A DNA stretch of 64,000 bases, from assembly GCA_038502055.1 (NCBI GenBank), contig JAXRKN010000027.1, positions 310,001 to 374,000 of the forward strand. Direction: 5' to 3'. The position numbers and the translations under genes are program-made. The notes under the pieces are model-generated. The model worked only from the letters and a program-made list of their open reading frames with translations. It made no database searches and was not told the origin of the DNA. This document shows positions 1-11,200 of the stretch, in pieces. How positions within the stretch are numbered: the stretch's first letter is position 1; the number at the start of each line of letters is the position of its first letter. This stretch comes from Tanytarsus gracilentus (lineage: Eukaryota > Arthropoda > Insecta > Diptera > Chironomidae).

Positions 1-69
1 TTGGGAGAAAAATTTTTATAAAAAAACCCAAAAAAAATCATCAATTAATCAAATTCAAGTGATTAAAAA

Positions 70-3000
70 TTAAGTTTGACTTGGAGCAATTGCTTGCGAT
101 TTTGAGCAAACTAAAACTTGAATTTCAGTATCTGATCCGAGCGTCAAAAATCCAGCTTCATTAACCAAGTGTATTGTATCCGCGACGTAATGAACTCTAC
201 CAAATGTTAGAATGTCGTTTGTACAAACACGCGCATAAATCATAAACCAAGAATTTCCGATAACACTGTAAAGAACACCTGGTACTTTATCAGCGGCAAA
301 AGGTGTCGTTGTGACCCAAGTCAAATCAGGATGATAAGCGAGATATTTGCAAGTTGTCGGTGAATTGTCGATGGTTTCATTTGAATAAACTGAACAAGGC
401 ATGAAACATCCAGCAGGACTGTTGATCGAAATATAACCGGGACAAACTGTCAGCCCACCACAGCTATCGCCATTACCTTGAGCAATGTATTGAATTCCTC
501 CATCTTTATAGTTAAATCCACCTGGAACACCCCATTTTTCAGGATTAGTTCTACCATTGATTCGATCATATGATAAAAATGTTCCACAAGCACCATGACT
601 CGTTGCAGGATCTGTCGGTAATGGATCGGGAGTGCCACAAGTTGGACTTTCTGGTGGCGGAATTACTGCAAGTTCTGTTGATTTCTTACAAACCAAAACC
701 TCAATTGTAGTTGTTGGTCCGAACTGTTCATATCCTTTAGAAGTTATAACTCTAATCACGTCCATGCCATAATGAACTCTACCGACAGTGACATAGTCAT
801 CGGGTGCACACATTCTCGCATACATCAGCCACCATCTTGTTTGAACATTTCTAGTTAAAACACCTGGAAGTTTATCGGCATTTGCAGGCGTTGTTGTGAC
901 CCATTGGAGGTCGGGATGCCATGCAAGATAGTAACACGTTGATGATGAATTATCGTAGATTTGTTTCTTGCCAACTTGACATGGCATTCGACAACCGGCG
1001 TCTCCTAATTTCGTTGAAACATATCCAGGACATGTTGTCATGTCACCGCACAATTTGCCACTACCATAACCGACATACTGAACAGTTCCATCATGATTGA
1101 AGCCACCAGGAACGCCATAAAGCTCGGGATCAGTTCTTTTATTTGCTGCATCGTAAGGAACTAAAGTTCCACACGGTCCAAGGATTGTTGTTGTTTCCAA
1201 TGGATCTGGTGAAGGTTGAAGACATGACACGGGCGGTGGCTCTGGGACAGGTTCCGGTGGAAGTTCCGACGATAAACAAGTCAACACTTCAACCTCAGTG
1301 TTTGGTCCGAGTTGTTGATATCCGTTTTCAGTTACAAATCTGATAACATCAGCACTGTAGTGAATTCTTCCAACAGTTATAAAATTATTAGCGCAAAGTC
1401 GAGCGTATAACAAAAACCAGCTGGTTCCAACATTACGAGATAAAACACCTGGAAGCTTGTCAGCCATAACGACAGTTGTTTTTACCCACTACATATTGTA
1501 GTCAAGAGAAATTTATAAATTCATTGAAGTAATTTAAAATACACAAAAAATTGAACTTACCTTTAGATCCGGATGCCATGCAAGATATTTACATCCAACA
1601 TTATCGAAAAATTCAGTTTTACCTTGCTGACATGGCATGTAACATCCAGCTGATCCTTGAACTGTCGATACAAAACCAGGACAAGTGTTCATATTTTGAC
1701 AATTTGTTGCATTTCCATAACCAACATATTGAATTGATCTGTCGCGCCAATTAAATCCACCGGGAACCTTTAAAAATATTTTGGATTATATAAATTTTGT
1801 AATTTTTTTATAACTCACTCCATAAAGTTCAGGTGCAGTTCTGTCGTTGATCGGATCATAATTAAGTAAAGTTCCACATTTTTCTAAAATGCTCGGAGTG
1901 GTTGGTTGCTGTGGTGGTAAAGCGCAAGATGCCGCTGGAGTCGTAACCAAAGGAGTTGTCGGTAGCTCTGTTGTGGTTGTTGATGTTGTTGTAGTTGTGA
2001 TTATTACGGGAGTTGTAGCATCAACAGAAATTGTTGTTGCCACCGAAGTTGCCGTAACCAAAGGAGTTGTCGGTAGCTCTGTTGTACTAGTAACAGGAAC
2101 ACAAGTTAGAATTTCAAAATCAGTTGCTTCTTCTTCATTGTCAGTATCAATGGAATACCACCAAACTTTATGAGCTTCATATCCGGGAATGTTCACAATT
2201 GCATCACCTTTACCGATTTGAACATAATTTAGGCCATTTGCAGAAGCATTCACACGAGCAAATAAGAAAGTGAAATTTCCACCAATAATTCCTAATGCAT
2301 TATTGACAGACATCAAAGTTTGAGATGTTGCACTGACCCATTTTAGATTTGGATTGTTTTGAAGGAAGAATGCTGTCTTTGGTTCATAAGCTTCAATTCC
2401 ACATCGTCCAACATAACCTCCAGCCGGACTAATTGCTCTAATTCTTGCAGGCGCAATTGTTTGTCCATTACATTCTGAATTCGCAGCGTAACCAACATAA
2501 ACTCTCGATCCATCGAGATAATTGCCAGCTGAGAAACCTTCAATCAAAGGACCACCTCTGTCACTTACAGTATCATAAGAAATGAAAGTTCCGCAAGGAT
2601 ACTGAGGTCTTAATCTACCAACAAAAGAAGTTTGATTATGTGTTCCAACTATTAATTGACCATTGTTAGAAATTTGAGCAACTGCTCCGGGTAATGACGG
2701 TCCAAAAGTGCTCGATTGCCAAATTGTATTGTTCGAAGAATCAGTAACAACAAGATTGCCATTGGGTCTCATTGTAACCAATGTTCCGCCGGTTGTATTT
2801 GTGCTCCATAAAATTGTTCCATTCAAATATGTCACAACTAAATTGCCGCCAGAAGTCAGTGTCACTATATAGTTTCCATTGCAAGATATTCTCGATTCAC
2901 CAACGCTCAATGTTTCACCCGATCCAAGGAGGTTCGGACATGTATTAACTGTGCTCGAAAATGAAGTGAAAGTTCCATTTGTGATCACAAGTTGTCCATT

Positions 3001-4659
3001 ATCAGTAATTTGAGCGGATGATCCTGGAACTGGCTTCGTTATGTACCACGATGATGACCATATTATATAACCAGTCGTGTTTTTAAGAATAAGATTTCCA
3101 TTAACATCCATCGTTGCAACATTTGCTCCAGTTGTGTTTGAAGACCAAATTGTCGATCCATTAGTTTGCTGAACAATTAAATTTCCATCGAGCGTGAGAG
3201 TTGTTTGATAAAGTCCATTGGGTGATGTTATAGTGCTGCCGGGAGTGAGAGATTGACCGACACCTAAAATGCTGATTGGTGCTTTTGTTGTTGAAATTGA
3301 AGTGGTTGATGTTGTTGGAGCTTGCGTTGAAGTGGTTGTTGTAGTGCTTGTAGTTGTTGGAGTGGGTGCTAGGGTTGAAGGAAGAGTTGATGTTGGAGTT
3401 GGTGCTAGGGTTGAAGCTGTTCCATTGCATACTATAAGTAACAAAAAATTAATAAACTAATATAAAATAATTTAAAGTAATCTCAACTTACCGCAGTTAG
3501 ATTTTACTAAACAAGTTAACACTTGAAATCCAGATGAAAGTTGAACGAATCCACTTTGACTTACAGCTTGGAAAGTCGTAACTCCATTAACAGTTTGAAT
3601 TTTACCAACTAAATAATTTCCATTAATCAAAGTTCTCCCGAACATTAAATTATTCGGTCCTAAAATTTTGAGAGGATCTAGAATTGAGAAAACGTTTGTT
3701 GATGAAGCATCAATCCAGGTTAAATCTTGATGACTCAAAAGATAGAAAGCTCCATTTAGGTTATTGATTTGATTGGAATTGCATGGAATGAAGCAACCCA
3801 CTGAAGTTGTTGAGATTGCACAAGGAGCTGGATTTTGATTGTTGCAAGCAGCTCCATTACCGAAACCAATATAAGCTTCTGATCCATCGTTATTGACTCC
3901 GCCAACGAAACCATTTAATGCTGGAGCATTTGGTAAATTTCTCGAGTTATAAGGTACAAAAGTTCCTGTTATAAAATTATAGTAAAATAATTAAAATCGA
4001 ATAATTTTCAATTTATGAACTCACCGCAAGGTCTTGGAGGAGCTGGTCCGCAATAAGTATTAAAATCACTGTTTAATTGAGCTTCATTTGCTCTCAAAGT
4101 ATCAAGCTGTGAATTCAAATTAGTCAACGAAATAACTGTTGAATTAACTAATTTTTTGTAAAGCGTTAACATATTATTTGCTGATGTTTGAGCACTTCCA
4201 GTCTTTGTCGCAACTTGATTTTCATAATTTCGAACTTGATTATTTAAATTATTCAAATTAATTGTTGCGTTGTTGATTCTAGTTTGAGTCAACGTGATGT
4301 TGGCTTGAACTTGAGCGAGTTGACTTGGATAAGTTGTGCAGTTGAAAAAATTCACTTGACGTTTACTTCTTTTAACTTCCGGTGGATCGTTTTGATTTAA
4401 AGCCTCTAAAATTTCCACATAGTGAAGCACTTCATTTAACTCATCCGAAGGATTCAATTTCAAGTCGTTCTCAACAATGGCTCTAACATCGTTAATAATG
4501 TCAGATGCTAAGCTTTGAGATGTGACATCGAGATTATTTGCTAGAAAATTATTAATATAAAATTTATTAAATTCTAAATCTTCTAATAACTTTAACTCTT
4601 TAATAATAATTACCCGATGCCACGATAGCAGCGATCAGCAAGAATTTGATATGTATCAT
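70..4659 (-). CDS. Gene A: secreted DM9-repeat / bulb-lectin multidomain protein
   Basis: Six exons: complement(join(70..1488,1561..1767,1819..3431,3492..3965,4025..4540,4614..4659)), 4275 nt, 1424 aa; every junction is GT-AG and the phases agree. Order: signal peptide (about 1-15); Asn/Gln-rich probable coiled coil (about 60-175); DM9-like module 1 (about 186-345); Thr/Ser/Pro linker (347-397); two bulb-lectin-like domains (about 398-509 and 510-624) rich in N-x-S/T; DM9-like module 2 (about 625-790); linker; modules 3, 4 and 5 to the C-terminus. Each module begins with CGT and ends in a V-L-T/V-C strand and holds two DM9 halves (YVGYG..., then ARV...VGRVHY...). DM9 proteins and bulb lectins are both known mannose binders, so extracellular glycan binding is inferred. 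The bulb-lectin QxDxNxVxY sites are degenerate (L-x-L-D-G-N-L). No polyadenylation signal is visible before the window edge. The domain naming is by eye; the model itself is solid. Confidence 0.85.
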
Positions 4660-4683
4660 TTTCTCACTCTTAAAAAAGGCCAG

Positions 4684-4721
4684 AAACTGGTGATAAACTT
4701 AAAAATTCTTTTCATTTTATA
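4684..4721 (-). promoter_or_regulatory. Core promoter of gene A (TATA + initiator)
   Basis: On the minus strand TATAAAA lies at 4721-4715 and CCAGTTT at 4690-4684, with the A of CAGT about 33 nt downstream of the TATA start. The ATG follows at 4659. This is a normal insect TATA/Inr spacing, and the same ACCAGTT/CCAGTT initiator occurs before genes B1 and B2. Confidence 0.6.
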
Positions 4722-4739
4722 CAAATTTAAATTGAGCTT

Positions 4740-5676
4740 TTTTAACTTTTCTCATCCCCACTTAATTTTGCTGTGAAAAAACTTAACGAAAAAATTATTT
4801 GAGAATTTTTCTTACGATCGGTAAAAATTAAAATTCTTCTTATTATTTTTTTATTTTTTTTTTCATTAAAATTCACTGATTTTTTAGAATATAAAATTAT
4901 TTTAAGTGAAAGCAAATTAGAAATTCAGTCGAGTGAGTCAAAACACATGATCTGCATTCTTTGAGTCCAGTGACGATTTCTATGATTTTAGATTCTATGT
5001 TAAACAGATTTTCTAAAGCAAAATAAATTTTAATTAATCATTCGAATGATGGAAAAATTCTCATCTATCTCATAGCAACGAAAGTTGAAACTTTATTTTT
5101 CTGTTCGCATCCAGAACATTAAAAACAGATGTTAATCAACTTTGTTGACTGAACTCGAGCTAATGAGTGGCTTTCAATTTCTTTTATTTATTCAGTTTTA
5201 CTCGAAGTAAAAAATTAAATTTCTATTAGGTAGTTGAAAGTTCATAAATTCATAAAAATTTTAATTTATTCGCATAAAACTGTTCCATAATTCTTGAGTT
5301 CAATAAACTGAAATTCTGAAAATTCTAATCCAAATTATAGTCTTAAGTCACCATTTAAATTAGAACAAATTAATGTACTTGAGCTAATTAATGTGTTTCA
5401 TAATTTTACCATATTTTTTTCAACCAACTACAAAACAAATAAAAATTAACTTTAAAAACAAGTTGAAAATTTGATTGACAGGCGTGAAGATAAAAAACAC
5501 TTAAATAAATAAAAAAGTATGGTTTAAATGTGGCAATAATAAAATTTCTAGAACTCTCTTCAAGATGAGCTTTTTAACGAAACAAAAAAGCTCTAAATAT
5601 TAAACTTAAATGTAAAAGCTTTTCATTTTTTAAATAATAACCGACAAATTTTTATTTCAATTTACAATTTGAGGAT
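4740..5676. other. Intergenic, no gene seen
   Basis: AT-rich spacer between the 5' end of gene A and the 3' end of gene B1. I see no open frame with coding character and no RNA gene. The remainder up to 6030 holds a small MITE and the B1 3' UTR. Confidence 0.6.
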
Positions 5677-5766
5677 TTGTCAGTCAGAGATGTAATTACA
5701 AAAAATTAATTTTGAGAAAGTAATTTTTACTCGATTACAATGTAATTGCCCATCTCTGTTGTCAGT
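5677..5766. mobile_element. 74-bp hAT-type MITE with perfect 8-bp target site duplication
   Basis: The element spans 5685-5758, begins CAGAGATG and ends CATCTCTG (perfect 8-bp terminal inverted repeats). It is flanked on both sides by the identical octamer TTGTCAGT (5677-5684 and 5759-5766). An 8-bp duplication with CAG...CTG ends is the hallmark of hAT transposons. The interior has no coding capacity, so it is a non-autonomous miniature element. Degenerate relatives sharing TGTAAT...CATCTCTG ends lie near 13829-13956 and 20170-20269. Confidence 0.85.
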
Positions 5767-5890
5767 TGAAAAAATTATTAATAACAATCAAAGTGGGAGC
5801 TCGCTGGTTTTATTCGATGCTGGTTAGACGTCCTAATTAGTAACTTGAAAATTTTAAAAAATAAAAACGCAATTTTTAATGATTCGACTT

Positions 5891-5896
5891 TTTATT
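5891..5896 (-). terminator. Possible polyadenylation signal of gene B1
   Basis: AATAAA on the minus strand, about 135 nt after the B1 stop codon. It is the nearest canonical hexamer I found. In DNA this AT-rich such hexamers also arise by chance. Confidence 0.35.
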
Positions 5897-6030
5897 TTTT
5901 ACATTTTTATAGGTTTAAATCAGGAAAATCAATTCACTGGTTTAAAAATTTAACAAAATTGATGAAAGATAAGAAATAAATTTTTTTTTAAAACAGAAAG
6001 AAAAGTAAAGTAAAAAACAACTTAGGATAA

Positions 6031-8222
6031 TTAAGCAGAACCAACCAAGTAAGACCATTCAACTGACTGGTCATCATTAACGAGTCCAAAATTGCCGTTT
6101 TCAAGAACTTGTAAGATTGAGTTTGCTGAAGCAGTTTTTGTCCAGAGAACATTTCCAAAATTGTCGTTTAACTCAAAAACTCCACTTGGATACATCGTGG
6201 CACTATATGCGCTGCCAGATCCGACGGACCACTGGAAGTCTCCCATGCTATTGTAAAGGACAAAGTTGCCATCAGTTTGTAATGCCAATCTAGTTCCATC
6301 TAACGCAATTATTTCTTCTCCTTGTGTAAATGTTTGACCAACTACAATTCTGTCGAAATATTGAGGTGCTTCAGTTGGTGCAGCAGTCGTTGAATCTGAT
6401 AAATAAGACCATTCTAAGGTATTTCCATAGACGAGACCAAAGTTACCATTTTCAAGAACTTGGAAATATGAATTTGCTGAACCAGATATTGTCCAGATAA
6501 TTTTTCCATTTATGTCTCTAACTACAAAAGTTCCATCAGCCATCATTTCGGCACTATATGCGCTGCCAGATCCAACCGACCACTGGAATTCTCCCATGCT
6601 ATTGTAAAGAACAAAGTTACCATCAGTTTGCAATGCCAATCTAGTTCCATCTGACGCTATTATTTCTTGTCCTTGTGTAAATGTTTGACCAACTAAAATT
6701 CTGTCAAAGTATTGAGGTGGTTCAGTAGGTGCCTCTGTTGGTGCTTGAGTGGGAGCAGCAGTAGTTGAATCTGACAAATAAGACCATTCTAAGGTATTTC
6801 CATAGACGAGACCAAAGTTACCATTTTCAAGAACTTGGAAATATGAATTTGCTGAACCAGATATTGTCCAGATAATTTTTCCATTTATGTCTCTAACTAC
6901 AAAAGTTCCATCAGCCAACATTTCGGCACTATATGCGCTGCCAGATCCGACGGACCACTGGAAGTCTCCCATGCTATTGTAAAGGACAAAGTTGCCATCA
7001 GTTTGTAATGCCAATCTAGTTCCATCTAACGCAATTATTTCTTCTCCTTGTGTAAATGTTTGACCAACTACAATTCTGTCAAAGTATTGAGGTGCTTCAG
7101 TAGGTGCCTCTGTTGGTGCTTGAGTGGGAGCAGCAGTAGTTGAATCTGACAAATAAGACCATTCTAAGGTATTTCCATAGACGAGACCAAAGTTACCATT
7201 TTCAAGAACTTGGAAATATGAATTTGCTGAACCAGATATTGTCCAGATAATTTTTCCATTTATGTCTCTAACTACAAAAGTTCCATCAGACAACATTTCG
7301 GCACTATATGCGCTGCCAGATCCAACCGACCACTGGAATTCTCCAACGCTATTGTAAAGGACAAAGTTACCATCAGTTTGTAATGCCAATCGAGTTCCAT
7401 CTGACGCAATTATTTCTTGTCCTTGTGTAAATGTTTGACCAACTAAAATTCTGTCAAAGTACTGAGGTGCTTCAGTAGGTGCTTCAGTTGGTGCTTGAGT
7501 GGGAGCAGCAGTAGTTGAATCTGACAAATAAGACCATTCTAAGGTATTTCCATAGACGAGACCAAAGTTACCATTTTCAAGAACTTGGAAATATGAATTT
7601 GCTGAACCAGATATTGTCCAGATAATTTTTCCATTTATGTCTCTAACTACAAAAGTTCCATCAGCCAACATTTCGGCACTATATGCGCTGCCAGATCCGA
7701 CGGACCACTGGAATTCTCCAACGCTATTGTAAAGGACAAAGTTGCCATCAGTTTGCAATGCCAATCTAGTTCCATCTGACGCTATTATTTCTTGTCCTTG
7801 TGTAAATGTTTGACCAACTACAATTCTGTCAAAGTATTGAGGTGCTTCAGTAGGTGCCTCTGTTGGTGCTTGAGTGGGAGCAGCAGTAGTTGAATCTGAC
7901 AAATAAGACCATTCTAAGGTATTTCCATAGACGAGACCAAAGTTACCATTTTCAAGAACTTGGAAATATGAATTTGCTGAACCAGATATTGTCCAGATAA
8001 TTTTTCCATTTATGTCTCTAACTACAAAAGTTCCATCAGACAACATTTCGGCACTATATGCGCTGCCAGATCCAACCGACCACTGGAATTCTCCAACGCT
8101 ATTGTAAAGGACAAAGTTACCATCAGTTTGTAATGCCAATCGAGTTCCATCTGACGCTATTATTTCTTGTCCTTGTGTAAATGTTTGACCAACTACAATT
8201 CTGTCAACGTATTGAGGTGCTT
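6031..8222 (-). repeat. Six tandem bulb-lectin domain repeats (about 372-bp unit)
   Basis: Coding repeats of B1 with nearly identical nucleotide sequence over most of each unit. The last unit diverges after the first strand (reads SATMYPSGVFELND instead of SAEMLSDGTFVVRD), and the linker before it is shortened. The homogeneity implies recent amplification or homogenisation by unequal exchange. Confidence 0.85.
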
Positions 8223-11200
8223 CTGTTGAACCTTCTGTTGGAGCTTCGGTTGGAGCTTCAGTTGGTGCTTCAGTTGGAGCTTCAGTTGGTGCCTCAGTTG
8301 GAGCTTCAGTTGGTGCTTCAGTAGGTGTTTCAGTTGGTGCCTCAGTTGGAGCTTCAGTTGGAGCCTCAGTTGGTGCTTCAGTAGGTGTTTCCGTTGGTGC
8401 CTCAGTTGGAGCTTCAGTTGGAGCTTCGGTTGGTGCTTCAGTAGGTGCTTCAGTTGGAGTTTCAGTAGGTGCCTCAGTTGGAGCTTCAGTTGGAGCCTCA
8501 GTTGGTGCTTCAGTAGGTGCTTCGGTTGGTGCTTCAGTAGGTGTTTCGGTTGGTGCTTCAGTTGGAGTTTCTGTAGGTGCCTCAGTTGGAGCTTCAGTTG
8601 GAGCCTCAGTTGGTGCTTCAGTAGGTGCTTCGGTTGGTGCTTCAGTAGGTGCCTCGGTTGGTGCTTCGGTAGGTGCTTCGGTTGGTGCTTCAGTTGGAGT
8701 TTCAGTAGGTGCCTCAGTTGGAGCTTCAGTTGGAGCCTCAGTTGGTGCTTCAGTAGGTGCTTCGGTTGGTGCTTCAGTAGGTGCTTCGGTTGGTGCCTCA
8801 GTTGGTGCTTCAGTAGGTGCTTCGGTTGGTGCCTCAGTTGGAGCTTCGGTAGGTGCTTCGGTTTGTGCTTCAGTAGGTGCCTCAGTTGGTGCTTCAGTAG
8901 GTGCCTCAGTTGGTGCTTCAGTAGGTGCTTCGGTTGGTGCCTCAGTTGGAGCTTCGATAGGTGCTTCGGTTTGTGCTTCAGTAGGTGCCTCAGTTGGTGC
9001 TTCAGTAGGTGCTTCAGTTGGTGCTTCAGTTGGAGCTTCGGTTGGTGCTTCGGTAGGTGCTTCGGTTGGTGCTTCAGTTGGAGTTTCAGTAGGTGCCTCA
9101 GTTGGAGCTTCAATTGGAGCCTCAGTTGGTGCTTCAGTAGGTGCTTCGGTTGGTGCTTCAGTAGGTGCTTCGGTTGGTGCCTCAGTTGGTGCTTCAGTAG
9201 GTGCTTCGGTTGGTGCCTCAGTTGGAGCTTCGGTAGGTGCTTCGGTTTGTGCTTCAGTAGGTGCCTCAGTTGGTGCTTCAGTAGGTGCCTCAGTTGGTGT
9301 TTCGGTTGGTGCTTCAGTAGGTGCTTCGGTTGGTGCTTCAGTAGGTGCTTCGGTTGGTGCCTCAGTAGGTGCTTCAGTAGGAGCTTCAGTTGGTACCTCA
9401 AGTGGAGCTTCGGTTGAGGTTTCAATTGGAGCTTTGTGAATGAAAAATGAAAGGAAAGTTAATTGGTTTAAATTTAGGATGTAAAAATATTAAATTACCT
9501 TCAGTTGTTGCTGTTTGAAATTAAAAAAAGAAAATAATTATATATTTTAATTTAAATTAATTGAATTTTTTAAAAAAAATTTTACCTTGTATTTCAACAA
9601 GTTCTAGCACGAACCATTCATCATAAGAACAGTCTCTTCGAACTGTCTCAAATACTCCATTAACGTCTGTGACGCTAATGCAACCGCCAGTACCAAACGA
9701 AGGAATTCCAGCAGGGAAGGTAATAAGCTGATTAGTGTCAAAGTAAACGAAAACACCGTTGGCATTTTCTACTCCATTTACAATGAATTCTGCACCTTGA
9801 TAATAAAGTTGACTGAGTCCATTCAAGTCATTTTGATTTGTGATTTTGTAAAGACCATTAAAACCTTTTTCAATACCAAAAGCTTGAGCTTCTGCAGGTG
9901 ACATATCAAGTGCTATCAAGCAAGCTTTTTTAGTGAGTGTTCCAGCTGAATCATAAATCATGGCAATGTCAGCACAACGACTTTCAGGATTTGCGGTAGT
10001 CAAAACAGATTCAGTTGTTGGATTTAAATCTCCGAAATCAAATTCAACCACGTACGCAATAAGGTCACTACATTCTCCCGCTCTTACGATGAAAGCATCA
10101 TTTTCTCCAAATAGATTCAAACAACTTCCAGTACCGAGACTTGTTTGTGCTTCGGAGAAAACTACATCATTTGAATTAATAAAGAGCCAGTTTCCATTCG
10201 AATCTTTTTGACCGTTGATATGATATTCGATTCCTTCAACAGTAAAGAATTTATCTAATGATGTGTCGGTCACAAAATTTATTACAGCTTCAAGTTCATG
10301 ATGAGTTGTTATTTTGTAAAGACCTTCAAATCCGAGACTTTGACTGTAAGTTTGCGCATCTAATGTTCCAGATGGAGTTAAAATTACACAAGCTTTCTTG
10401 ATTTTTGCCCCGTTTGAATCCCATATAGTTGTAACTGCGTAACAATAATCTTCAAGATCTTTCACAACTGTTGTCTCTTCCGGTTCAGTTGTTGTCACTT
10501 CTGGTTCAGTTGTTGTCTCTTCCGGTTCAGTTGTTGTTTCTTCTGGTTCAGTTGTTATTTCTTCTGGTTCAGTTGTTGTTTCTTCTGGTTCAGTTGTCGT
10601 TTCTTCCGGTTCTGTTGTTGTGACTTCTGATTCGGTTGTTGTGACTTCTGGGTCAGTTGTTGTTTCTTCTGGTTCAGTTGTCGTTTCTTCCGGTTCTGTT
10701 GTTGTGACTTCTGGTTCGGTTGTTGTGACTTCTGGTTCAGTTGTTGTCACTTCTGGTTCAGTTGTTGTCACTTCTGGTTCAGTTGTTGTCTCTTCCGGTT
10801 CAGTTGTTGTTTCTTCTGGTTCAGTTGCTGTTTCTTCTGGTTCAGTTGTTGTTTCTTCTGGTTCAGTTGTCGTTTCTTCCGGTTCTGTTGTTGTGACTTC
10901 TGGTTCAGTTGTTGTGCACTCTTCCGGTTCGGTTGTTGTGACTTCTGGTTCAGTTGTTGTCACTTCCGGTTCAGTTGTTGTCACTTCTGGTTCAGTTGTT
11001 GTCACTTCTGGTTCAGTTGTTGTCTCTTCCGGTTCAGTTGTTGTTTCTTCTGGTTCAGTTGTTGTTTCTTCTGGTTCAGTTGTTGTTTCTTCTGGTTCAG
11101 TTGTTGTTTCTTCCGGTTCTGTTGTTGTGACTTCTGATTCGGTTGTTGTCACTTCTGGTTCGGTTGTTGTTTCTTCTGGTTCAGTTGTTGTTTCTTCCGG

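Noticed and set aside
8193..9425. 410-codon minus-strand frame of Lys/His/Leu/Gln repeats, and the 184-codon plus-strand Cys/Ser/Phe frame at 8863-9417
   Set aside because: Shadow frames of the 12-bp PTEA minisatellite. The PTEA frame joins correctly to exon 3/microexon and to the bulb-lectin domains.
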